Shown: piece after piece, positions 1 through 5,026 of the stretch | Numbering within the stretch: the first letter of the stretch is position 1 | Layout of the letters: each line of letters opens with the position of its first letter | Assembly: GCA_903932755.1 (NCBI GenBank) | Contig: CAIZHL010000583.1 | Coordinates: 1-5,955 of the forward strand | Length of the DNA stretch: 5,955 nt | Direction: 5' to 3' | Origin: an uncultured beta proteobacterium | Lineage (GTDB): Bacteria; Pseudomonadota; Gammaproteobacteria; Burkholderiales; Rhodocyclaceae | The notes under the pieces: model-generated | Database searches by the model: none | Told to the model about the DNA's origin: nothing | The model's input: only the letters and a program-made list of their open reading frames with translations | Program-made: the position numbers and the translations under genes

Positions 1-407
1 GTGTGGCGCGCCAGGACCTTCTGCGCCTTCTTGCGCAGGCTGCGGGTTTCCTCGAACCAGCGCTCGAAGGACTTCACCGCAGTTTTGGCCGCGGTCAGCA
101 GCAGCGCCACGCGCTCGTTACCCTCGCGGCGCTTGTCGATCTCGCGCAAGCGGTGGCGCAAGGCCTCCACCAGCGCCTCGCGCCGTTCGCGGTTGCCCAG
201 CAGGTCGTCTTCCAGGTAAGGGTTGCGCCGCACCACCCAGATGTCGCCCAGCACCTCGTAGAGCATGCGCGCCGAGCGGCCGGTGACGCGCTCCGCGCGC
301 AGTTCGGTCAACGTGGCCCAGGCCTCGCTGCCCAACAGGCGGATGACGATCTCGCGGTCGGAGAACGAGGTGTAGTTGTAGGGGATTTCGCGCAGGCGGG
401 CGGTCAT
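1..407 (-). CDS. DUF3683-type FAD/FMN-binding oxidoreductase, N-terminal part (cut by window edge)
   Basis: Reading the minus strand from the ATG at 407-405 gives 135 residues with no stop before the window edge, so only the N-terminus is present. The protein begins [20 protein letters not shown] and continues with [20 protein letters not shown] near residues 44-63, followed by a charged helical stretch (about residues 72-135, rich in Arg, Glu and Lys). I recognise this as the DUF3683 N-terminal domain found in very large (well over 1000 residues) betaproteobacterial proteins. Those proteins continue into a D-lactate/glycolate-oxidase-like FAD-binding module and a C-terminal iron-sulfur region; neither is in this window, so the catalytic role is family knowledge only. 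No strong Shine-Dalgarno precedes the ATG. The start is favoured because it matches the family's N-terminus and no other in-frame start fits as well. The gene diverges from the EF-hand gene across a 210-bp spacer. Confidence 0.78.
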   Translation of the reverse strand, partial: MTARLREIPYNYTSFSDREIVIRLLGSEAWATLTELRAERVTGRSARMLYEVLGDIWVVRRNPYLEDDLLGNRERREALVEALRHRLREIDKRREGNERVALLLTAAKTAVKSFERWFEETRSLRKKAQKVLARH

Positions 408-436
408 GCCGGGTTTCGTTGAAGCCAAAGGGCGCT

Positions 437-442
437 ATTGTA
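437..442 (-). promoter_or_regulatory. possible -10 element for the DUF3683 gene
   Basis: On the minus strand positions 442-437 read TACAAT, five of six matches to the sigma-70 -10 consensus, ending 29 bp upstream of the ATG at 407. This would give a short 5' leader of about 20 nt. No recognisable -35 hexamer lies 16-18 bp further upstream, so this is a weak call resting on one element and its position. Confidence 0.25.
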
Positions 443-522
443 GGCGATGGGGCTGCGGCAGAGGCCCTGCGCGGCGTGGGGTCGGTGTCGATTTCCGGGC
501 CTTCGCCATTGCCGCAGGCCGC

Positions 523-547
523 TTTGCTTGCCCCGGGGCTTTGCAAA
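523..547. promoter_or_regulatory. GC-rich palindrome with TTTGC/GCAAA flanks, possible operator
   Basis: A perfect 10-bp palindrome, GCCCCGGGGC, occupies 530-539. It is flanked by TTTGC (523-527) and its complement GCAAA (543-547), making a 25-bp imperfect inverted repeat. It overlaps the candidate -35 hexamer at 541-546, where a repressor would act. No regulator is known to bind it, and short GC palindromes are frequent in high-GC DNA, so the functional call is tentative. Confidence 0.25.
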
Positions 548-569
548 ACCGGCGCTTCGTTGCGACAAT
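541..569 (+). promoter_or_regulatory. candidate sigma-70 promoter for the EF-hand gene
   Basis: TTGCAA at 541-546 (four of six matches to the -35 consensus) is separated by 17 bp from GACAAT at 564-569 (four of six matches to -10). Transcription would start near 576, leaving a leader of about 40 nt before the ATG at 618. The spacing is optimal but both hexamers are imperfect. This is the best promoter-like pair I could find in the 408-617 spacer on this strand. Confidence 0.33.
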
Positions 570-617
570 GGCGCGCATCGTGCCGAATCGGCTTACGACG
601 GTCTGGAGTGGAGCTTC

Positions 618-917
618 ATGCGATATTTTTTCTTGTGCTTCCTGGCACTGGGTGCGGCGTCCGCAGTGCTCCAGGCGCAGACCATGGTGCCGAAGCTCGA
701 CGATCCCGGCCGCAAGGGCGATCTGGCGCGGGCGGAAAAGCAGCGCGCGGTGGAACGCTTCGATGGCTTCGACCAGAACAAGGACGGCAAACTGGCGAAG
801 GAGGAAGTCGCCAACAAGTCCGCCTACCTGACTGAAAACTTCGTCAAGCTCGATGCCGACAAGGACGGATTTCTCAGCTGGGAAGAATTTCTCGGGCACA
901 ATCGCTGGCCAAAATAG
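618..917 (+). CDS. small exported protein with two EF-hand calcium-binding loops
   Basis: A 99-residue protein. Residues 1-20 form a signal peptide (Met-Arg, a hydrophobic core of Phe/Leu/Ala, then VLQA with likely cleavage after Ala20), so the mature protein should be periplasmic. Two canonical 12-residue EF-hand loops follow: DQNKDGKLAKEE at residues 52-63 and DADKDGFLSWEE at 79-90. Each has Asp, Asp/Asn and Asp at loop positions 1, 3 and 5, Gly at 6, Leu at 8 and Glu at 12, so all main calcium ligands are present. Only 15 residues separate the loops, shorter than in a calmodulin-like pair, as is common in compact bacterial EF-hand proteins. The ATG at 618 has GGAG motifs at 605-608 and 610-613, the former better spaced, and the signal peptide fixes this start over upstream ones. 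The partner and exact role are unknown. It lies 82 bp upstream of lemA on the same strand. Confidence 0.85.
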   Translation: MRYFFLCFLALGAASAVLQAQTMVPKLDDPGRKGDLARAEKQRAVERFDGFDQNKDGKLAKEEVANKSAYLTENFVKLDADKDGFLSWEEFLGHNRWPK

Positions 918-939
918 GCGATCCGGCAGGGGGTACCCC

Positions 940-968
940 TTGCAATGACAAGCGGTCGCCGCCATATC
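940..968 (+). promoter_or_regulatory. weak candidate promoter upstream of lemA
   Basis: TTGCAA at 940-945 and CATATC at 963-968 are spaced 17 bp apart, with four and three matches to the sigma-70 hexamers. A perfect 10-bp palindrome, GGGGTACCCC (930-939), abuts the -35-like hexamer. If real, this would let the lemA cluster be transcribed independently of the EF-hand gene. The -10 match is poor, so confidence is low. Confidence 0.2.
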
Positions 969-999
969 CGTTTCTGACCCTTTTTTCCTGGAGATCGTC

Positions 1000-1680
1000 A
1001 TGCGCCTGCGTCTGCTTGCCGTGCTTGCCTTTGCCGCCACGCTGCTGTCCGGCTGCGGCTACAACCAGATCCAGATCAATGACGAGGCGGTGGGCGCCGC
1101 GTGGTCGGAGGTGTTGAACCAATACAAGCGCCGCGCCGACCTGATTCCCAACCTCGTCTCGGTGGTGCAGGGTTACGCCAGCCACGAAAAGGAAGTCCTG
1201 ACGCGGGTTACCGAGGCGCGTGCCAGCGTCGCCGGGATCAAGGCCACGCCGGAACTGATCAACGATCCAGAGGCCTTCTCCAAGTTCCAGAAGGCCCAGA
1301 GCGAACTGGGCGGCGCGCTGTCGCGTTTGCTGGTGGTGGCGGAAAACTATCCGAACCTCAAGGCCGACGCCAATTTCCGCGACCTGCAGGCGCAGGTGGA
1401 AGGTACCGAGAACCGCATCACCGTGGCGCGCAACCGCTACATCAAGTCGGTGCAGGAGTACAACGTTTCGGTGCGCACCTTCCCCAACAATCTGACCGCC
1501 ATGGTCATGGGCTGGAAGACCAAGGCCAACTTCACGGTCGACGACGAAAAGGCCATCTCGGCGCCGCCGCCGATCAAATTCGACAAGCCGACGACGCCCG
1601 CACCTGCCGCGCCTGCACCTGCTGCGCCGGCGCCTGCCGCTCCTGCGCCGGCAGCTCCCGGTGCCCCCGGCTATTCCTAA
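1000..1680 (+). CDS. lemA: LemA family lipoprotein
   Basis: A 226-residue LemA-family protein. Residues 1-18 form a lipoprotein signal ending in the lipobox Leu16-Ser17-Gly18-Cys19. Cys19 is the predicted lipidation site and Gly at +2 does not signal inner-membrane retention. The family core covers about residues 21-185: the start YNQIQINDEAVGAAWSEVLN, the hallmark QYKRRADLIPNLVSVVQGYA near 41-60, and the RNRYIKSVQEYNVSVRTFPN segment near 145-164, all in long predicted helices. The C-terminus (residues 200-219) is four repeats of Pro-Ala-Pro-Ala-Ala, probably a flexible extension. LemA biochemical function is not established. The ATG at 1000 has GGAG at 990-993, six bases upstream. The gene is followed with no gap by a TPM-domain gene, a common arrangement for this family. 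The lipobox makes surface or periplasmic anchoring likely, but processing is inferred. Confidence 0.93.
   Translation: MRLRLLAVLAFAATLLSGCGYNQIQINDEAVGAAWSEVLNQYKRRADLIPNLVSVVQGYASHEKEVLTRVTEARASVAGIKATPELINDPEAFSKFQKAQSELGGALSRLLVVAENYPNLKADANFRDLQAQVEGTENRITVARNRYIKSVQEYNVSVRTFPNNLTAMVMGWKTKANFTVDDEKAISAPPPIKFDKPTTPAPAAPAPAAPAPAAPAPAAPGAPGYS
1597..1656 (+). repeat. four tandem 15-bp units encoding Pro-Ala-Pro-Ala-Ala
   Basis: Within the 3' end of lemA four successive 15-bp units each encode Pro-Ala-Pro-Ala-Ala. The units differ at third codon positions, so the repeat is conserved as peptide more than as DNA. Such low-complexity tails often vary in copy number between strains. Confidence 0.85.
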
Positions 1681-2544
1681 GTGCATTTCCTGCGCGCCGG
1701 CCTGTTGACGCTGCTCTGGCTGGCGCTGCAGCCGGCCGCCGGCGTTCGGGCGGCCGAGCCGGTGCCGCTGCCCGCCCTGGCCACGCGCGTCACCGACCTG
1801 ACCAACACGCTCGACGCCACGCAGCGCGGTCGCCTCGAAGCGCAGCTGGCGGCCATCGAACGCTCGGGCCGCGCACAGATCGCCGTGTTGCTGCTGCCGA
1901 CTACCCAGCCCGAGACCATCGAGCAATTCGGCATCCGCCTCGCCGAAGCCTGGAAGATCGGCCAAAAGGGCGCCGACAACGGGCTGATCGTCATCGTGGC
2001 GAAAGACGACCGCAAGATGCGCATCGAGGTCGGCTACGGGTTGGAAGGCTCGATCCCGGATGCGATTGCCAAACGCATCATCGCCGAGCGCATGGCGCCG
2101 GCCTTCAAGCAGGGCGACTTCTTCGGCGGCCTGCGCGCCGCCGTCGAAGGCCTGGACCAGGCCATGGGCGGCGCGGCGGCCGCCGAACCGGTGGCCGCCG
2201 CCGCCGCGCAACCCGCGCCGCGCAGCACCAGCATCGGCGGCCAGCACATCACGACCTGGGGTTTCTTGCTGCTGTTCGCCTCGGCGATCTTGAACGCAAT
2301 TTTCGGCTTGTTCGGGTCGCTGCTTGCGGCGGGGGTCGGCGGCTGGCTAGGGTTCATGTTCTTCGGCAACTGGCTGGCGGCGGTGATCGCCGCGGTGGTG
2401 GTGTTCCTGCTGTCTTTGGGCAAAATGTCATCCGGCGGCGGTGGCGGATTTTCCGGTGGCGGCGGTTTTTCCTCGGGCGGCGGTGGCGGCTTTTCCGGCG
2501 GCGGCGGCAGCTTCGGTGGTGGCGGCTCATCGGGGAGCTGGTGA
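1681..2544 (+). CDS. exported TPM-domain (YgcG-like) protein with membrane segments and glycine-rich tail
   Basis: A 287-residue protein of the TPM (DUF477, YgcG-like) family. Residues 1-24 are a signal peptide (Val-Arg-Ala before the likely cleavage). The TPM domain spans about 35-160, with VTDLTNTLD near 37-45, AEAWKIGQKGADNGLIVIVA near 88-107 and DDRKMRIEVGYGLEGSIPDA near 109-128. An Ala/Pro-rich linker (about 163-180) leads to a hydrophobic region (194-247) that holds two or three membrane segments. Residues 251-287 are a Gly/Ser/Phe-rich tail ending in Ser-Gly-Ser-Trp, as is typical of this family. TPM domains have been linked to phosphatase activity and calcium binding in some proteins, but the activity here is unknown. 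The GTG start directly follows the lemA TAA and no good Shine-Dalgarno is visible, suggesting translational coupling. The next in-frame Met is far inside the domain, so GTG is the sensible start. Confidence 0.9.
   Translation: MHFLRAGLLTLLWLALQPAAGVRAAEPVPLPALATRVTDLTNTLDATQRGRLEAQLAAIERSGRAQIAVLLLPTTQPETIEQFGIRLAEAWKIGQKGADNGLIVIVAKDDRKMRIEVGYGLEGSIPDAIAKRIIAERMAPAFKQGDFFGGLRAAVEGLDQAMGGAAAAEPVAAAAAQPAPRSTSIGGQHITTWGFLLLFASAILNAIFGLFGSLLAAGVGGWLGFMFFGNWLAAVIAAVVVFLLSLGKMSSGGGGGFSGGGGFSSGGGGGFSGGGGSFGGGGSSGSW
2431..2541 (+). repeat. glycine-rich low-complexity coding repeat
   Basis: The 3' end of the first TPM gene consists of runs of GGC/GGT glycine codons interrupted by Phe-Ser or Ser-Ser codons, encoding repeated blocks of four or five glycines. 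The DNA is a low-complexity, nearly repetitive tract that could vary in length by slippage. Similar Gly-rich tails are normal for this protein family. Confidence 0.8.
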
Positions 2545-2545
2545 C

Positions 2546-3043
2546 ATGAAACCGATACGTTTGCTCAAGCATCTGCTGCTGCCCGACTGGTTCGTGCGGC
2601 GGGTATTCGCGCGCGGCGACCTGGCGGCCATCGGCGCGGCCATCGCGGCCAGCGAGAAATCCCACCGCGGCGAACTGCGCTTCGTGGTCGAGGCGGCCAT
2701 GCCGCTGACGGCACTGTGGCGCGACCAGACGCCGCGGGCGCGGGCGGTCGACCTGTTCTCGACGCTGCGCGTCTGGGACACCGCGGAAAACAGCGGCATC
2801 CTGATCTACGTGCAACTGGTCGAACGCCGCGTTGAAATCCTCGCCGACCGCGGCATCGCCGCGCGCGTGGCGCAGGCCGAATGGGATGGCATCTGCCGCG
2901 AGATGGAAACCAGCTTCCGCGATGGCCGCTGGCGCGAAGGCGCGCTGCAGGCCGTGACGCGGGCGGGCGCCTTGCTGGCGCAGCATTTTCCGGCCGGCGC
3001 CAGCAACCCCGACGAACTGCCCGACCAGCCGCTGATGCTGTAG
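2546..3043 (+). CDS. second TPM-domain protein, no signal peptide
   Basis: A 165-residue protein starting at ATG 2546, one base after the stop of the preceding TPM gene, with GGGGAG at 2532-2537 as ribosome binding site eight bases upstream. There is no signal peptide. The N-terminus (about 1-22) is basic and amphipathic, so a cytoplasmic or membrane-associated location is likely. The TPM-like domain covers about 24-148: AAIAASEKSHRGELRFVVEA near 31-50, VDLFSTLRVWDTAENSGILI near 68-87, and ERRVEILADRGIAARV near 93-108. The C-terminus (about 154-165) contains the NPDELPDQP motif I associate with the short TPM proteins paired with LemA clusters. Compared with its neighbour, the DNG motif of the TPM core is replaced by Glu-Asn-Ser-Gly, so metal binding or catalysis may differ. 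It probably works with the LemA and first TPM proteins, with which it shares an operon. Its function is unknown. Confidence 0.88.
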   Translation: MKPIRLLKHLLLPDWFVRRVFARGDLAAIGAAIAASEKSHRGELRFVVEAAMPLTALWRDQTPRARAVDLFSTLRVWDTAENSGILIYVQLVERRVEILADRGIAARVAQAEWDGICREMETSFRDGRWREGALQAVTRAGALLAQHFPAGASNPDELPDQPLML

Positions 3044-3065
3044 GGAAGTACTGACAGGTCCCGTT

Positions 3066-3135
3066 CGTCATTCCGGCGAAAGCCGGAATCCAGTCTGCGG
3101 TCGTTACTGGATCCCGGGTCAAGCCCGGGATGACG
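3066..3135. repeat. dispersed two-hairpin palindromic repeat (GTCATTCCGGC class)
   Basis: The element has two hairpins. The first pairs ATTCCGGC (3070-3077) with GCCGGAAT (3082-3089) around a GAAA loop. The second pairs ATCCCGGG (3111-3118) with CCCGGGAT (3124-3131) around a five-base loop. The outer ends CGTCAT (3066-3071) and ATGACG (3130-3135), and the inner CCAGT (3090-3094) and ACTGG (3106-3110), are also complementary. The whole is therefore one large imperfect inverted repeat of about 30-bp arms around an 11-bp spacer. A further partial end, GGAATGACG, sits at 3139-3147. It resembles the class of GTCATTCC...GGAATCCAG repeats scattered in many proteobacterial intergenic regions. It follows the LemA/TPM operon by 22 bp and could fold in RNA and limit readthrough or 3' decay, but there is no T-tract for an intrinsic terminator. 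Confidence 0.8.
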
Positions 3136-3235
3136 GTCGGAATGACGCCCATCGGTTTCAACTTGACTCCATACTCGTGTGTTGTTGTACCAGCGACCAG
3201 CGAAGCCCCGCTTTGCCCTCGGCTAGACTTGGCGG

Positions 3236-4603
3236 GTGACCACTCCCCGTTCCCTCCCGCGCGAACTGCTGCACCTTGCCTGGCCCGTGCTGATCGCCCA
3301 GGCAGCGGTGATGGCCAATGGCGTGATCGATACCTTGATGGCCGGCCGGCTTTCCCCGATCGACCTGGCGGCGGTCGGTATCGGCGCCAGCATCTATGCC
3401 ACCGTCTTCGTTACCGCCATGGGCGTACTGCTGGCGCTCACGCCCGTGGTCTCACACCACTACGGCGCAGGGCGCCATGTCGAGATCGGCGCCGACGTGC
3501 GGCAATGCGCCTGGCTGGCGCTGGCACTGTCGCTGGCCGCATTCACCGTGCTGAAAAATCCCGATCCGCTGCTGGCGTTTTCGCGCCTGACGCCCGAGGT
3601 CGAACTGAAAGTGCGCGCCTACCTCGACGGTGTCGCCTGGGCGGTGCCGGGCGTGCTGTTCTTCCGCGTCTTCTTCGGCTTCACCACCGGCATCGGCCGG
3701 CCGCGACCGGTGATGGCCTTCAACCTGCTCGGCCTCGCGCTGAAGGTGCCGCTCAACTGGGTCTTCATGTACGGCCATTTCGGCTTTCCGGCCCTGGGCG
3801 GCGCCGGCTGCGGCTGGTCTTCCGCCGTCATCATGTGGACCGTGGCGACCCTGGCCTGGGCCTGGTGCCGGCGCGATGCCGATTACGCACCCTATGAGGT
3901 GTTCGCCCGCTTCGATCCGCCCCGCCCCGCGGCCTTGCGCGAACTGCTGGTACTGGGCCTGCCGATGGGCGCCACCTTCATGGTCGATGTCACCGCCTTC
4001 ACTTTCATGGCGCTGTTCATCGCCCGGCTGGGGCCGGACATCTCGGCGGCACACCAGATCGCGGCCAATGTCGCGGTCTTCGTCTTCCTGGTACCCATCG
4101 CCCTCGGCAATGCCACCGGGGTGCTGGTCGGCCAGGCGCTGGGCGCTGGCGACGGCCGGCGCGCGCGACACGCCGGTTTGCTCGGGCTCGCCGTGGGTTG
4201 CGGCGTTGCCGGAGTAATCGGCAGCGCCATCTGGCTCGGCGCCGGCGCGCTGGCGCGCACCTACACCACGGATGCGCAGGTCGCCGCCGCGGCCGCAACG
4301 CTGCTCGCCATCGTCGCCGTGTATCACGTCGCCGATGCCATGCAGGCGGTCATGGCCCAGGTGCTGCGCGGCTACAAGCGCGCCATGGCGCCGATGGTGA
4401 TCTATGCGATTTCGCTGTGGGGCGTCGGGCTCGGCGGCGGCTACCTGCTCGGCCTCACCGATACCTTCGGCGCGGCGCGCGGCGCCGCCGGCTTCTGGAT
4501 CGCGGCGGTAGCGAGCCTGGCGCTTGCCGGGGCGGGAGTCTTCGCCTACTTCCTGCGCATTTCGGCTCAGACCATGCCGGCGCCGGCCACCACCAGCGCA
4601 TAG
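3236..4603 (+). CDS. norM: NorM-type MATE family multidrug/cation antiporter
   Basis: A 455-residue polytopic inner-membrane protein with about 12 hydrophobic segments in two homologous halves, the usual MATE length. It should export organic cations or drugs in exchange for Na+ or H+. NorM-like motifs are IDTLMAGRLSPIDLAAVGIG (31-50), LNWVFMYGHFGFPALGGAGC (173-192), AAHQIAANVAVFVFLVP (271-287), the VLVGQALGAGD loop (296-306) and YHVADAMQAVMAQVLRGYK (363-381). By alignment from memory with E. coli NorM, Asp32 and Asp367 match conserved acidic residues, while Asp251 stands where NorM proteins usually have Glu. The GTG start at 3236 is chosen because an in-frame TAG lies at 3224-3226 and the predicted N-terminus, RELLHLAWPVLIAQ, fits the family. 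The ribosome binding site is weak. The 3' end overlaps the convergent yqaA-like gene by 37 bp. Substrates cannot be told from sequence. Confidence 0.92.
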   Translation: MTTPRSLPRELLHLAWPVLIAQAAVMANGVIDTLMAGRLSPIDLAAVGIGASIYATVFVTAMGVLLALTPVVSHHYGAGRHVEIGADVRQCAWLALALSLAAFTVLKNPDPLLAFSRLTPEVELKVRAYLDGVAWAVPGVLFFRVFFGFTTGIGRPRPVMAFNLLGLALKVPLNWVFMYGHFGFPALGGAGCGWSSAVIMWTVATLAWAWCRRDADYAPYEVFARFDPPRPAALRELLVLGLPMGATFMVDVTAFTFMALFIARLGPDISAAHQIAANVAVFVFLVPIALGNATGVLVGQALGAGDGRRARHAGLLGLAVGCGVAGVIGSAIWLGAGALARTYTTDAQVAAAAATLLAIVAVYHVADAMQAVMAQVLRGYKRAMAPMVIYAISLWGVGLGGGYLLGLTDTFGAARGAAGFWIAAVASLALAGAGVFAYFLRISAQTMPAPATTSA

Positions 4604-4980
4604 CGGGCGGCCTTGCCGGCCGCCATCCATGCCGCGCAGGCCAGCGGCGGCAGGCGCAGCCAGCCGGCGGCGGCGCACAGGGCATCGCCGATGATCGGTG
4701 CCCAGGCCAGCAGCAGCACAGGCGGTCCGCGCCGTCTCGCCAGCGCCGACTTTTCCGGGGCGAGGTGTTGCGGCAGCAGGCGGCCCATGTAATAGGTCAG
4801 CATGCCGCCCAGCGTGTTGCCCAGGGTCGCCAGCAGCAGCGCCGGCAGCGTTTGTTCCGGGTGCAGCCGGATCACGGCGAACAACACCGCTTCCGAACCG
4901 CCCGGCAAGAGCGTTGCGGAAAGGAAACTGGCGAGGAAAAGGCCGGCCAGACCGGCTTCCGCGGTGAATGCGAAGTCCAT
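4567..4980 (-). CDS. yqaA: YqaA-family (DedA/VTT-like) inner-membrane protein
   Basis: A 137-residue hydrophobic protein. It matches the YqaA family by LASFLSATLLPGGSEAVL (16-33), ATLGNTLGGMLTYYMGR (51-67) and LLAWAPIIGDALCAAAGWLR (90-109), and is close in length to the E. coli protein (about 142). The Gly-Asn-Thr-Leu-Gly-Gly and Pro-x-x-Gly-Asp motifs relate it to the DedA/VTT membrane fold. About four membrane or re-entrant segments are expected. The function of YqaA is not established; the related DedA proteins act in lipid or membrane homeostasis. I chose the ATG at 4980-4978 because it puts about 20 residues before SATLLPG, as in relatives. GAGGG at 4996-4992 is 11 bases upstream, a little far. 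An in-frame ATG at 5028 would add 16 polar residues and overlap the ilvA start, so it is less likely. The stop (4569-4567) lies within the convergent norM gene. Confidence 0.87.
   Translation of the reverse strand: MDFAFTAEAGLAGLFLASFLSATLLPGGSEAVLFAVIRLHPEQTLPALLLATLGNTLGGMLTYYMGRLLPQHLAPEKSALARRRGPPVLLLAWAPIIGDALCAAAGWLRLPPLACAAWMAAGKAARYALVVAGAGMV
4606..4624. terminator. hairpin just after the norM stop, possible 3' structure
   Basis: GGCGGCC (4606-4612) and GGCCGCC (4618-4624) form a 7-bp all-GC stem with a five-base loop, beginning two bases after the norM stop codon. No T-tract follows, and the bases also encode part of the convergent yqaA protein (near the Gly-Lys-Ala-Ala-Arg stretch). 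It may be coding coincidence or a 3' stabilising or Rho-assisted structure. Confidence 0.2.
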
Positions 4981-5026
4981 GGCCCATGTTACCCTCTGCG
5001 GTCGTCGAACCAATTTCCCCGCCGTC

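Noticed and set aside
408..617. An additional small gene in the 210-bp divergent spacer
   Set aside because: Open frames there are extensions of neighbouring frames in GC-rich DNA without ribosome binding sites, signal peptides or recognisable motifs.
929..945. GGGGTACCCC followed by TT as an intrinsic terminator after the EF-hand gene
   Set aside because: The palindrome has no room for a normal loop (stem of three to four pairs at most) and no T-tract follows, so it is unlikely to terminate transcription.
874..2247. A 457-codon open frame on the minus strand opposite lemA and the first TPM gene
   Set aside because: It is antisense to two well-supported genes, is rich in Arg/Gly/His without any family motif, and has no plausible start region.
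1101..2549. A 482-codon plus-strand open frame running across lemA and the first TPM gene in another frame
   Set aside because: The translation is Arg/Gly/Ala-rich with no domain, and the alternative frame gives clear LemA and TPM proteins with signal peptides.
3163..3191. TTGACT at 3163-3168 as a -35 element for norM
   Set aside because: The hexamer is a good match, but the best sequence at a 17-bp spacing (TGTACC, 3186-3191) matches only three of six -10 positions, so no promoter could be supported.
3130..3897. A 255-codon plus-strand open frame starting inside the repeat element and overlapping norM
   Set aside because: It is out of frame with norM, which carries all MATE motifs, and its product is Arg/Pro/Gly-rich without recognisable features.
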